Shown here in pieces: positions 26,841-36,189 of a DNA stretch of 64,000 nt. The notes beneath the pieces were generated by a model. The model made no database searches and was not told where the DNA came from. It was given only the letters and a program-made list of their open reading frames with translations. Numbering within the stretch: position 1 is the first letter of the stretch; each line of letters starts with the position of its first letter. The stretch is from Chitinophagaceae bacterium (GTDB lineage Bacteria; Bacteroidota; Bacteroidia; Chitinophagales; Chitinophagaceae), in NCBI GenBank assembly GCA_017307735.1, contig JAFKGR010000006.1:124001-188000 (forward strand), read 5' to 3'. The position numbers and the translations under genes were made by a program.

Positions 26841-29522
26841 GTGATCCTTCAGTTTTTTTTGAGATATTCAACAAATTACGGCCAACAAATATTTTTTAAT
26901 TCAAAAGATTTACCGGGTGCAAATGAAAAAATCCTGATGAAATACCAGGATCAGGATTTCTGGACGCTCTCTTTCGAATTGCCCGACAATTTCAAAAAAC
27001 AAATCCATTATTATTATACGGTTCAAAACCAGGATGGGCTTGAAATACCGGATGGAGAAGAAAAAAGAATAATTGGATTCTCCAAAGAAAACAAAACCCA
27101 TCATTTTACCATTATCGATACCTGGATTGATGCCGGGGATTTCAAAAATGTTTATTATACCAAAGCATTTAAGGTTTTGGCAGAGGCAGATGTTACACAA
27201 AAAAAACAAGTTGCTTCACAGGAATATACACACGAGTTTCGCATAAAAGCGCCTTTCTTGCCAAAAAACAAATCGGTATGCCTTTGCGGATCTACCAGAA
27301 ATCTGAAAAACTGGAATAAACAAGACCCGATTCTCCTCACAAAAAAAGGTGACTGGTATTTTGCAAGAATAGCTTTTGACAACAATGAATGGCCGGCATC
27401 ATACAAGTATGGCATTTACAACCTGTCAGAAAATACATTTGAAGGTTTTGAAGATGGCGTGAACCGTACATTACGGCAATTTGAAATACCAGGCGGGAAA
27501 ACGATCCTCCACGATGGATTCATCAATTTATATCCGGACAAGTGGAGAGGCGCAGGGGTAAATATTCCGGTGTTCAGCCTGCGAACAAATAAAAGTTTCG
27601 GCACAGGCGAATTCACTGATTTGAAATCATTGGTTGATTGGGCGGGTAAAACCGGAATTGCACTGATTCAATTACTTCCAATCAACGACACTTCTGCTCA
27701 GAATAATTGGATGGATTCTTACCCTTACGCAGCCATTTCATCCTTTGCCTTGCACCCGCTTTATATCAACCTTGGAAAAGTGGCTGGTAAAAAAGGAGCG
27801 GCAATTACTAATGCGCTTAAAAAGAAACAAAAACAACTTAACAGCCTTCCTGAATTGGATTATGAACAGGTAATGAAATTTAAAATGTCTGCCCTTCATG
27901 AACTTTTTGACATTTTAAAAAATGACCTGAAAAAAATCAAAGGCTATGCTGACTTCGTAAAACAAAATCGACACTGGCTGGTACCCTATGCAGCTTTTTC
28001 TTATTTGAAAGACAAATACAAAACAGCCGATTTCAATTTATGGAAACAGCATGCTGTTTTCAACGAGGAATCAATTCAAAAGTTAGTCGCACCGGGGAAT
28101 AAGGAACACAACAAAATTGAATTCTATTATTTTGTTCAATACCATTTGCATTCCCAACTGCGGGAAATTTCAAACTATGCACACAAACATAAAATAATTC
28201 TCAAAGGAGATATTCCAATCGGGATTTACAGATACAGTTGCGATGCGTGGCAGCATCCGGAATTATTTAATATGGATGAACAGGCCGGTGCCCCTCCCGA
28301 CGGATTTGCCCTTACAGGTCAAAACTGGGGATTCCCCATCTACAATTGGGATGTGATGAAGAAGGATAATTTCAAATGGTGGCGCGACAGATTCGATCAT
28401 CTGTCCAGGTATTTTGACGCATTCCGGATTGATCACATTCTTGGGTTTTTCAGAATCTGGAGCATCCCCATTGAACAAACCGAAGGAATAATGGGCCGGT
28501 TTAAACCCGCTATTCCGGTCAACAAAAACGAGTTTGAACAAAACGGAATTTCATTTGATTACGACAGGTTTTGCAAGCCTTTCATTACCCCGGAAATAAT
28601 AAAAGAAATTTTCAAAGGAGAGGTCGATGAGGCAACTGAAAAATTACTTAACAAAAACGAAAACGGAACTTACTCTTTAAAAGAAGAAGTGTCGACAGAA
28701 AGAAGGGCTTCAGCATATCTGGCAACAAACGATCTCTTGAAATTTCAAAAAGGTATTTTTCGTTTAATCGGTAATGTTATTCTTTTTGATGATGTAAAAT
28801 CAGGAGAGTCTCAATTCCATTTTAGATTTGGGGTTGAAAACACTTTCTCTTTCAAAAACCTTGATCCGGAAATACAACCCCGTATCAAACGGATGTACAT
28901 AGATTATTTCTTTAACCGGCAAAATTATTTCTGGCAAAAGAAAGCAATGGAAAAACTTCCGCTTCTCAAAAGAAGTACCGATATGCTTGTTTGCGGCGAA
29001 GATTTGGGAATGGTTCCACAAAGTGTACCTGTGGTCATGTCACAACTTGGAATTCTCAGCCTGGAAGTTGAAAGGATGCCCAAAGTTGAAACTGAAGAAT
29101 TTTTCAATCCGGCAAAGGCACACTATTTATCCGTTGTAACACCATCTACTCATGACATGAGCACATTGCGCGAATGGTGGGAAGAAGACCCGGCAAAAAC
29201 ACAAAAGTTTTATAACCAAATCCTGAAACAGGAGGGTAATGCACCTTCACATTGCGATCAGGAGATAATAAAAAAAATAATCGGCCGGCACTTAACCAGC
29301 CCGGCTATGTTCAGCATCTTCCTGTTACAGGATCTCATGGCAATAGATAAGCATCTTACAGTAGAAGATCCTTCAAAAGAACGGATCAATATTCCTTCTG
29401 CAAAACATCATTACTGGAGATACAGGATACCGGTATCTCTCGAAACACTTCTCGATGATGAAGTATTGAATACCAACCTGAGAAAACAAATAGAAGAAAG
29501 CGGACGGCTACAGACAAAATAA
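26841..29522 (+). CDS. malQ: 4-alpha-glucanotransferase (amylomaltase, GH77) with two N-terminal CBM20 domains
   Basis: The 893-residue enzyme transfers 1,4-alpha-glucan segments between oligosaccharides in glycogen/maltodextrin metabolism. A GTG start is chosen because residues 1-18 already match the start of a CBM20 domain (FLRYSTNYGQQIFF). A second CBM20 follows near residues 130-215 (VCLCGSTRNLKNWN, PASYKYGIY). The GH77 domain begins near residue 236. It contains FDAFRIDHILGFFR with the nucleophile Asp near 530, the acid/base Glu in CGEDLGMVP near 719, and THDMSTLREWW with the third acidic residue near 771. The double-CBM20 form is typical of Bacteroidetes and plants (DPE2-like). The epimerase gene follows after 8 bp, so they may be cotranscribed. 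Confidence 0.95.
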   Translation: MILQFFLRYSTNYGQQIFFNSKDLPGANEKILMKYQDQDFWTLSFELPDNFKKQIHYYYTVQNQDGLEIPDGEEKRIIGFSKENKTHHFTIIDTWIDAGDFKNVYYTKAFKVLAEADVTQKKQVASQEYTHEFRIKAPFLPKNKSVCLCGSTRNLKNWNKQDPILLTKKGDWYFARIAFDNNEWPASYKYGIYNLSENTFEGFEDGVNRTLRQFEIPGGKTILHDGFINLYPDKWRGAGVNIPVFSLRTNKSFGTGEFTDLKSLVDWAGKTGIALIQLLPINDTSAQNNWMDSYPYAAISSFALHPLYINLGKVAGKKGAAITNALKKKQKQLNSLPELDYEQVMKFKMSALHELFDILKNDLKKIKGYADFVKQNRHWLVPYAAFSYLKDKYKTADFNLWKQHAVFNEESIQKLVAPGNKEHNKIEFYYFVQYHLHSQLREISNYAHKHKIILKGDIPIGIYRYSCDAWQHPELFNMDEQAGAPPDGFALTGQNWGFPIYNWDVMKKDNFKWWRDRFDHLSRYFDAFRIDHILGFFRIWSIPIEQTEGIMGRFKPAIPVNKNEFEQNGISFDYDRFCKPFITPEIIKEIFKGEVDEATEKLLNKNENGTYSLKEEVSTERRASAYLATNDLLKFQKGIFRLIGNVILFDDVKSGESQFHFRFGVENTFSFKNLDPEIQPRIKRMYIDYFFNRQNYFWQKKAMEKLPLLKRSTDMLVCGEDLGMVPQSVPVVMSQLGILSLEVERMPKVETEEFFNPAKAHYLSVVTPSTHDMSTLREWWEEDPAKTQKFYNQILKQEGNAPSHCDQEIIKKIIGRHLTSPAMFSIFLLQDLMAIDKHLTVEDPSKERINIPSAKHHYWRYRIPVSLETLLDDEVLNTNLRKQIEESGRLQTK

Positions 29523-29530
29523 AACGACCT

Positions 29531-30559
29531 ATGATTCAGACAAAATACAAGATTTCAAATCTCCCCTTCAAGCATACATTCACCATTTCCAAAGGATCAA
29601 AAACACACCAAAAATCATTTTTGGTAGAGTTGGAATTTATGGGAGTGAAAGGATATGGTGAAGCGCCGGCCATCTCCTACTACAACATTCCGGTTGAAAA
29701 AATGATAGAAGACCTGAAATCAAAAAAAATTTTCTTCGACAAAGCTTCTTTCAACACACCGGAAAGGTTCTGGCATTATTTGTATCACATTTACCCCGGC
29801 AATAACTTTCTGCTCTGTGCACTTGACATGGCAGGATGGGATCTCTACGGAAAAATCCAGGGCAAACAATTGTACCAATTGTGGAACCTGACTTTGGATC
29901 ACAATCCACTCACCGATATCACCATCGGAATTGATACCATCGAAAACATGATTGCAAAATTGAAAGAAACACCGTGGCCGATATACAAAATCAAACTTGG
30001 AACGGAAAACGATGTAGAAATTATCCGGGCACTCAGGCAACACACAGACGCACCTTTCAGAATAGATGCCAATGCCGCCTGGAAAGCAGAAGAAGCACTG
30101 GAAAAAATTATTGCTTTTAAAGATTTAAATGTCGAATTTATTGAACAGCCTCTTGCCAAAGATGATTGGGAAGGAATGAAAGTTCTATTTGATAAATCGC
30201 CTTTGCCATTGATTGCAGATGAAAGCTGCGTGTTGGAAACAGACGTGATGAAATGCAGAAAACACTTCCACGGAATTAATATCAAACTGACCAAATGCGG
30301 AGGAATTACCCCGGCCATGAGAATGATAAAAATGGCCCGGAGCCTTCAGATGAAAGTTATGATGGGAAGTATGAATGAAAGCAGCATCGGCACGGCAGCC
30401 ATTGCACAAATGCTTCCACTGCTGGATTATGTGGATATGGACGGCCCGCTTTTATTGGAAGGCGACAATGCAGAAGGAGTCACATTTGATTTTGGCAAAG
30501 TAAATTACCTGTCTGAACCGGGATTGGGAATTAAAGTAAAACCTTTCGAATCAGAATAA
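29531..30559 (+). CDS. L-Ala-D/L-Glu (dipeptide) epimerase, enolase superfamily
   Basis: The 342-residue protein belongs to the muconate-lactonizing subgroup of the enolase superfamily. The catalytic KxK is at residues 153-155 (YKIKLG). Metal ligands are Asp179 in RIDANAAW, Glu205 in EQPL and Asp230 in ADES. A second catalytic lysine lies in NIKLTKCGG near residues 252-255. The C-terminal MGSMNESSIG and DMDGPLLL motifs fit dipeptide epimerases, which invert the second residue of L-Ala-Glu during murein peptide recycling or act on other dipeptides. Eight bases after malQ, on the same strand, suggests cotranscription without an obvious pathway link. Convergent with the VWA-TPR gene (16-bp gap). 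Confidence 0.88.
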   Translation: MIQTKYKISNLPFKHTFTISKGSKTHQKSFLVELEFMGVKGYGEAPAISYYNIPVEKMIEDLKSKKIFFDKASFNTPERFWHYLYHIYPGNNFLLCALDMAGWDLYGKIQGKQLYQLWNLTLDHNPLTDITIGIDTIENMIAKLKETPWPIYKIKLGTENDVEIIRALRQHTDAPFRIDANAAWKAEEALEKIIAFKDLNVEFIEQPLAKDDWEGMKVLFDKSPLPLIADESCVLETDVMKCRKHFHGINIKLTKCGGITPAMRMIKMARSLQMKVMMGSMNESSIGTAAIAQMLPLLDYVDMDGPLLLEGDNAEGVTFDFGKVNYLSEPGLGIKVKPFESE

Positions 30560-30575
30560 TTTTCTAAAAAAAATA

Positions 30576-32225
30576 TCACCAGTCTTTTGTAGGCTTGTCG
30601 GGCACTGCACTTTGTGTCTTGTGCAGTTTATCCTGCAATTGTTTTTCGTTTTCCATCAATGCCTTCAGTTTTTCTTCGGCATCTTTCTGACTGATCTTTG
30701 AAGGGTTCTGTCTGGGTTGTTGAGATTGGGGCTGAGGTTTATTTTTATTCTGGCTGTGATTACTTTGACTCTTGTTATTATTTTGATTCTGTTGCTGTTG
30801 TTGCTGTTGCTGTTTCAATGCCCTTTGCAGATTCTGTCTTGCCTCCTCATCATTCGGATTCAATAGCAGTGCATTTTTATAAGCAAGAATACATTCGGGC
30901 AATTTGTCCGCTTTTTGAAATGCGACTCCTTTGTTATAAAATGCTTTCTGTTTAATATCATTATTTGTTGTGTTCGCGATTACCTGGTCATAATATTTAC
31001 CTGCATCATCCAATTTGTCTTTTCTATAAAATGTATTTCCAAGATTGAAACTGGCAACATCATTTTTATTGTCTTTCTCAAGAGCGGAATTGTATTGTTC
31101 CCGGGCCTTGTCAAAATTCCCCTGCTGAAAATATTTATTGCCATTGCGGATATCCGAATTCACCGATTGTGCATTTACCTGAATTCCTGAAAATAGCAAT
31201 AGCATGGTTGTCAGAGCGGCGGCAGGTTTTGCAAATTTTCTTTTTTCTGAAATCAACATTTCCATAACGAGTAAAATAAAAGCTGCCAGTAAGAAATACC
31301 AGTAATACTGAAAAAATGACAAATAAGAAGCATCGCTCATGGATTCTTCATTCGCTATCCCTGCCAATTGATTTTTAATTTGTTTAATTATCACATCCGG
31401 ATCATTGTACAATTGGTAAATACCCTGTGTTGCTGTTGCAATGGAAGACAACTCCTGTTCATTAAGTTTTGAGATAACGGTTTGGCCGTGTTCATCAATT
31501 TTGTATTGTCCTGTAGCAGGGTCAGGGATCGGGGAACCCTCCGGAGAGCCTATTCCCACAGTGTTTACAACAATCCCTTCTTTGGCAAGATCCTTTGCAG
31601 CGGTTATGGCATCATCGTCAAAATCTTCACCATCGCTGATCAGCAAAACAGATTTATAACTTTTTTCATCAGGATTAAATGCAGCCTCACTCATTCGTAA
31701 TGCACTCCCAATGGCTGTACCCTGATAAGGAACATTATCGGGACCTGCCGTAGAAATAAACATTTTTGCAGCTTCATGATCAATGGTCAATGGCATTTGC
31801 AAATAGGCCCTTCCGGCAAAAACCACAAGACCTATTTTTTCTCCCGGCATCTGATCCACCAGTTTTTGGACAAGCTGCTTTGCCCTTTCCAGACGATTGG
31901 GTTTTACATCGGTAGCAAGCATGCTTTTGCTCACATCCAAAGCAATGATCAGGCTGGAACCGCTGCGAACTATCTTTTGAGAAGGATCGGGCTTAATCAA
32001 TCCTGCAAGGCCGATTCCGCAAAGCACAAATGCAGAAACATAAAGAATAAATTTTGCATTGAATTTTTTTGACGAATATTCTGTAGTTAAATCTTTAACC
32101 AGATCAGGATCTCCGATTCTTCTGGCCGTTTTTCTTTTCCATCGGATTAAGTACGTAAATATCAAAATCAAAACCGGCGCCAATACCAACGCCAGCAAAT
32201 ATTCGATATGGTCAAAATGAAGCAT
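30576..32225 (-). CDS. VWA-TPR fusion protein (BatB/BatC-like)
   Basis: The 549-residue protein begins with two membrane helices and a link (VLILIFTYLIRWKRK; FILYVSAFVLCGIGLAGLI). A VWA domain follows from about residue 85, with the MIDAS motif ALDVSKSML and a later conserved TAIGSALRMSE. A third helix (YYWYFLLAAFILLVMEMLI) closes the BatB-type unit near residue 310. A second membrane/signal-like helix near residue 340 leads into TPR repeats (NKYFQQGNFDKAREQYNSAL, VASFNLGNTFYRKDKLDDAGKYY, AFYNKGVAFQKADKLPECILAYKNALL). The end is a Gln/Asn-rich tract. In Bacteroides the Bat proteins are encoded by separate genes next to a MoxR ATPase; here BatB- and BatC-like parts are joined and no moxR or DUF58 gene is near. 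Function in envelope stress or aerotolerance is inferred from the family. Confidence 0.85.
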   Translation of the reverse strand: MLHFDHIEYLLALVLAPVLILIFTYLIRWKRKTARRIGDPDLVKDLTTEYSSKKFNAKFILYVSAFVLCGIGLAGLIKPDPSQKIVRSGSSLIIALDVSKSMLATDVKPNRLERAKQLVQKLVDQMPGEKIGLVVFAGRAYLQMPLTIDHEAAKMFISTAGPDNVPYQGTAIGSALRMSEAAFNPDEKSYKSVLLISDGEDFDDDAITAAKDLAKEGIVVNTVGIGSPEGSPIPDPATGQYKIDEHGQTVISKLNEQELSSIATATQGIYQLYNDPDVIIKQIKNQLAGIANEESMSDASYLSFFQYYWYFLLAAFILLVMEMLISEKRKFAKPAAALTTMLLLFSGIQVNAQSVNSDIRNGNKYFQQGNFDKAREQYNSALEKDNKNDVASFNLGNTFYRKDKLDDAGKYYDQVIANTTNNDIKQKAFYNKGVAFQKADKLPECILAYKNALLLNPNDEEARQNLQRALKQQQQQQQQNQNNNKSQSNHSQNKNKPQPQSQQPRQNPSKISQKDAEEKLKALMENEKQLQDKLHKTQSAVPDKPTKDW

Positions 32226-32316
32226 CGCCTGCTAAATTAAAAATCTCCTGCCTGATTGCATATATCGTATAATGTTAAAAACAAATTGTTTCAGGATATT
32301 AACGAAAATTACCGGG

Positions 32317-34137
32317 TTATTTGATGGTTTGCATGCTTACAAGCCTTTTGTACCGGCCATTTAATTCAATCAGTTCATGGTGATTTCCACGTTCTACAAT
32401 TTTTCCTTTACGAAGCACAATGATTTCATCTGCATCGCTGATGGTACTCAACCTGTGGGCAATGACAATACTTGTCCGGTTACTTCTCAGTTTATTCAGT
32501 GCATCCTGAACCAACCTCTCGCTTTCTGTATCGAGTGATGAAGTGGCTTCATCAAGAATCATGATGGCCGGATTTTTCAATACAGCTCTTGCAATGGTAA
32601 CCCGTTGCTTTTCTCCACCGCTCAACTTTCCGCCCCTCTCTCCCACTATCGTATCATACCCATCCTCTTTCTGATGAATGAAATTGGCAGCATTGGCAAC
32701 TTCCGCAGCCTTCACGATTTCCTCCCGCGGTACATTTTTACCCATAGCAATATTTCCGGCAATGGTGTCATTAAATAAAATAGGTTCCTGGGTCACGATC
32801 CCCATCTGGCTGCGCAAAGAATGGAGATCATATTTTTTAATATCGATTCCATCTATTAAAATTTCCCCTTTTGTCGCATCGTGAAATCGTGGAACCAGAT
32901 CCGCAAGCGTACTCTTCCCTGCACCGGAGGATCCAACAAAAGCAACGGTTTTCCCTTTTTCAATTTTCAAATTGATATGGTCCAGAATCAGATCTTCACC
33001 ATACGAAAATGAAACATCCCGGAATTCAATTGACCTTTCAAAATTTTTCAGATAAACCGGATTTTCAGGATTTTTAATTTCCACCGGCTCATTGATCAAT
33101 TGTTCAATCCTTTCCACACTGGCCGCTCCTTTTTTTATGTAATAAGATGCATTGGAAAGCGATTTTAATGGTTGGATGATCATTGCAAATACAAAAATGT
33201 AAGTAAGAAAATCACCGGGGTTCAAAAACTTATCCTGCAAAACCAGGCGTCCGCCATACCATAAAACAAAAACTACAACAACAATTCCCAAAACCTCACT
33301 TAACGGAGAGGCAAGGTCGCGCCGCCGGTTTACCTTATTTTTTATTCTGAACCATTCTTTGTTTTGCGACTCAAACTTGACATATTGAATTTCCTCAGCA
33401 TTAAAGGCTTTGATGATTCTCATTCCTCCAATTGTTTCTTCAATCGTACTTAATATATGACCGAGTTTTTCCTGAGCTGCTGTACCCTGTTTCTTTAAGG
33501 AACGCCCGATCCTGCCGATAATCAGCCCCGACAATGGAAAAAACAAAATCACAAAAAGAGTGAGTTGTGGGCTTACAATAACAAGATAACCAAAGAAGAG
33601 AAGAATGGTGACCGGTTCCCGGAACAAGGTTTCAAGAATATTGACAATTGAACTTTCTACATCTGCAATGTCATTTGTCAGCCGGCTCATAATGTCGCCC
33701 TTCCTTTTTTCATTAAAGAAACTGATGGGCAGTATCAATACTTTTCTGTACATGTTGCGCCGCATATCATTGAGCACCCCATTTCGTATCGGAGTCAAAA
33801 AATAAATTCCAATGTACAGGAAAAGATCTTTCAGGATAATAAAAATTAAAATCAGAATACATATAACACCAAGCGCTTTTATATCGCCATTCGGTTGTTG
33901 CACAACGTTAAAAATATATTCCTTCAATGCGTTGGTGGGGTTCAAACGGGCAAGCCATCCCTGGGATGTAGAAGTTGATAGTGTATTTTGCTTTTTAAAA
34001 ATCAACAACAAAAAAGGGCTTAACATTCCCAGTGAAAACAGGGAAAACAGATTGGAAAGAATATTAAATGTAAAATAGGATGCGATCAGCCTTGGATATC
34101 GCCTTACATATCTGAAAACCGTTCTTAAACTCTTCAT
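32317..34137 (-). CDS. MsbA-like ABC exporter (fused permease-ATPase)
   Basis: The 606-residue product uses the ATG at 34137 (MKSLRTVFRYVRRYPR). A longer frame back to 34224 would overlap the divergent rbfA start and adds no recognisable sequence. Six membrane helices make up the first 330 residues (ABC_membrane). The ATPase domain has Walker A VGSSGAGKSTL, the Q-loop region GIVTQEPILFND, signature LSGGEKQRV, Walker B AIMILDEATSSLD and the switch histidine in VIAHRLSTI. Such half-transporters act as dimers and export lipids (LPS core/lipid A) or drugs. TTACTTTG, one mismatch from the -7 consensus, lies at 34165-34172 on the reverse strand about 28 bp upstream. The region shared with rbfA is 66 bp. 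Confidence 0.92.
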   Translation of the reverse strand: MKSLRTVFRYVRRYPRLIASYFTFNILSNLFSLFSLGMLSPFLLLIFKKQNTLSTSTSQGWLARLNPTNALKEYIFNVVQQPNGDIKALGVICILILIFIILKDLFLYIGIYFLTPIRNGVLNDMRRNMYRKVLILPISFFNEKRKGDIMSRLTNDIADVESSIVNILETLFREPVTILLFFGYLVIVSPQLTLFVILFFPLSGLIIGRIGRSLKKQGTAAQEKLGHILSTIEETIGGMRIIKAFNAEEIQYVKFESQNKEWFRIKNKVNRRRDLASPLSEVLGIVVVVFVLWYGGRLVLQDKFLNPGDFLTYIFVFAMIIQPLKSLSNASYYIKKGAASVERIEQLINEPVEIKNPENPVYLKNFERSIEFRDVSFSYGEDLILDHINLKIEKGKTVAFVGSSGAGKSTLADLVPRFHDATKGEILIDGIDIKKYDLHSLRSQMGIVTQEPILFNDTIAGNIAMGKNVPREEIVKAAEVANAANFIHQKEDGYDTIVGERGGKLSGGEKQRVTIARAVLKNPAIMILDEATSSLDTESERLVQDALNKLRSNRTSIVIAHRLSTISDADEIIVLRKGKIVERGNHHELIELNGRYKRLVSMQTIK

Positions 34138-34203
34138 CGGCTCCGGGTGTGATAAATTTAGGGGCAAAGTAACTAATTTTACAACGAAACAACGGGAGAT
34201 AAG

Positions 34204-34584
34204 ATGAAAGAAGGAAAGAGACAAAAGCAGGTAGCCGCAGAAATATCGAAAGAATTAAACGACATCTTTTTGAAGTTGAATTTAAATATGCAAAACGGCG
34301 GTATGATTTCCATCTCGGATGTGAAAATGACCCCTGATTTGATGGAAGCGAGAATTTATCTGAGTTTTTTTCAAACGAAGGATGAAGAAGAAGTGCTGGA
34401 TAAATTTAAAGCCAGAACAGGTGAAATACGCCGCGAACTGGGCAACCGCATGAGACATCAGTTGCGTGTAATCCCCAATCTGATTTTTTTCAAAGATGAT
34501 ACGCTCGATTATGTTTTCAAAATTGAGAAACTATTGGATGACATTAAAAAAACAGATTCGGATAAGGGCAAAGAACCCATCTGA
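34204..34584 (+). CDS. rbfA: Ribosome-binding factor A
   Basis: The 126-residue protein matches RbfA: RQKQVAAEISKELNDIF at the N-terminus, ISISDVKMTPDLMEARIYLSFF as the KH-like core, and RRELGNRMRHQLRVIPNLIFFKDDTLDYVFKIEKLL at the end. RbfA assists late maturation of the 30S subunit at the 16S rRNA 5' helix. Length is normal (about 120). The LolC/E-like permease starts 17 bp after the stop, so the two genes are probably cotranscribed. Confidence 0.93.
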   Translation: MKEGKRQKQVAAEISKELNDIFLKLNLNMQNGGMISISDVKMTPDLMEARIYLSFFQTKDEEEVLDKFKARTGEIRRELGNRMRHQLRVIPNLIFFKDDTLDYVFKIEKLLDDIKKTDSDKGKEPI

Positions 34585-34601
34585 TTTTAATATAACAACC
34601 T

Positions 34602-35822
34602 GTGTATTTTAAATTTGCCTGGAGGTATTTCAAAGCCAAGAAAAGTACAAATGCCATCAACATCATTGCATGGGTCACTACCGGGGTTATTGCATTCTCC
34701 ACCATGTGCCAGGTACTTGTTTTAAATGTTTTCAACGGATTTGAATCTCTTGTAAAATCTTTATACGCTAATTTTTATTCCGACATTAAAGTGATTGCTT
34801 CGGAAGGCAAAACCATTACTCTCAACCAAAAACAATTGCAGGAAATCAATGGAATGAAAGGAGTAGATGGATCTTCACTGAATATTGAGGAAAAGGCGTT
34901 GCTCCAGGCCGGCGATCAGCAAACAGTGGTCATGCTGAAAGGAGTTGACAGTAATTACCACAAAGTTTCCGGGTTGCCAAAAAGTATGTACCACGGGCAA
35001 TTTGATGTTGGAGATATCAATCATCCTTTGCTCGTTCTCGGGGCGGGCATTGAGAATGCGATGGGCGTGGATGCTGACCGGGATATTTATCCTGTCACTG
35101 TTTTTCTCCCGAAAAAAACAGACTTTTCAGGAGGAAATCCATTGGATGCATTGAGTGAAGGGAATGCTCAGCTTGCAGGAAGCTTTGGAATTCAGCAGGA
35201 CTTTGACAATAAATATGTCATTACCAATCTTGCTTTCATGAAACAGCAAATGAATTATGCGCCGGATGAATATACCTCTCTTGAAATTCATTTAAACAAA
35301 GATGAAAACACATCTGCATTCGCAGAGGCACTTCAGAAAAAATTAGGCAACCGATATACTGTCCAGACCAAATTTCAACAGAATACAAGCCTTTATCACA
35401 GCATGCGTTTGGAAAAATGGTTCATATACGCAGTACTTACACTGATACTCATTATCGCTGCGTTCAATATCATTGGCGCTCTTACGATGCTTGTTCTCGA
35501 AAAACGAAAAGACATCAGTGTGCTCCTGTCCATGGGAGCCAATAACAGCATGATCAGAAAAATTTTTCTCAGTGAGGGATTGTTGCTCGCAGTAGGTGGA
35601 GCATTGATCGGAATCGTTGTTGCACTAATTATTTCGTTGTTACAATTGAAATTTCATTTTATTAAACTCACGGGCAATTCATTTCTGATTGATTATTTTC
35701 CTGTAAAAATGGTAGCGACAGACTTTTTACTTGTTGTTGTTACATCACTGGCCATTGCAGTGGGGGCATCCTGGTTCCCGGCACAGAAGGCATCACGGCA
35801 GCTTTTTGATCTGAAAACATAG
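34602..35822 (+). CDS. LolC/LolE-like ABC transporter permease (FtsX/MacB type)
   Basis: The 406-residue protein starts with GTG (VYFKFAWRYFKAKKSTNAINIIAW). The first membrane helix is near residues 20-45 (VTTGVIAFSTMCQVLVLNVFNGFE), as in LolC/LolE. A MacB_PCD-type periplasmic domain (about residues 45-265) follows. Three helices close the protein: VLTLILIIAAFNIIGALTMLV, a later LLLAVGGALIGIVVALIISLL, and LLVVVTSLAIAVGASWFPA. The family extracts lipoproteins from the inner membrane together with LolD. No ATPase gene is next to it; in Bacteroidota lolD is often elsewhere. A mechanistic alternative, such as a small-molecule permease, cannot be excluded. Confidence 0.82.
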   Translation: MYFKFAWRYFKAKKSTNAINIIAWVTTGVIAFSTMCQVLVLNVFNGFESLVKSLYANFYSDIKVIASEGKTITLNQKQLQEINGMKGVDGSSLNIEEKALLQAGDQQTVVMLKGVDSNYHKVSGLPKSMYHGQFDVGDINHPLLVLGAGIENAMGVDADRDIYPVTVFLPKKTDFSGGNPLDALSEGNAQLAGSFGIQQDFDNKYVITNLAFMKQQMNYAPDEYTSLEIHLNKDENTSAFAEALQKKLGNRYTVQTKFQQNTSLYHSMRLEKWFIYAVLTLILIIAAFNIIGALTMLVLEKRKDISVLLSMGANNSMIRKIFLSEGLLLAVGGALIGIVVALIISLLQLKFHFIKLTGNSFLIDYFPVKMVATDFLLVVVTSLAIAVGASWFPAQKASRQLFDLKT

Positions 35823-36189
35823 AGGAAGTTTCGGGTTTCAAGTTCCGGGTTTCGAGTTCCGGAGTTTGTCCGCCGTTGCAGATTCCGGGTTTCTCACACC
35901 AAACACCTCTTGTCTTGCTGAGGATGTTGGATAATGAGCGCATTTCGTTTTGAGCAGAACCACAACGTCTTCCACTTCGTGAAGAGACATTGTAGAGAAT
36001 ACCAAATTTCGTTTTTCTCACCGGTGTCTCTCAGCTTGCTGAGGACGTTGCGTTATAAACATACTCTCATTCTCATGGAACCAAAAAGCCATGGAAGAAA
36101 TTTCATCTGTCCTGATTTACATCTGGAATTATTATTGATAGTGATTTATGAAACTTCGACAGAAGTTCAAAAATTTGAAATAAGGAAGC
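35823..36189. repeat. Repeat-rich intergenic region (14-bp direct repeats plus three REP-like hairpins)
   Basis: This 367-bp gap begins with a 14-bp unit repeated two and a half times: TTTCGGGTTTCAAG (35829), TTCCGGGTTTCGAG (35843), TTCCGGAGTTTGTC (35857), and a partial copy at 35882. Three diverged hairpins of similar core follow: near 35908-35938, 35962-35993 and 36024-36051. The clearest pairs ACAACGTCT with AGAGACATTGT, and TGTCTCTCAGC with GCTGAGGACG. They are about 60 bp apart with similar ATTTCGTTTT spacers after the first two. Such elements recur between genes in many Bacteroidota. No gene is seen. Confidence 0.6.

Noticed and set aside
30705..30830. Gln/Asn-rich repetitive DNA in the VWA-TPR gene, considered as a slippage repeat or mobile fragment
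   Set aside because: It is in frame, with mixed codons, and such tails are common in BatC-like proteins.
35740..36021. 93-residue reverse frame over the repeat-rich gap
   Set aside because: Its sequence (PELETRNLKPETSS) is just the translation of the 14-bp repeats and part of the permease gene.
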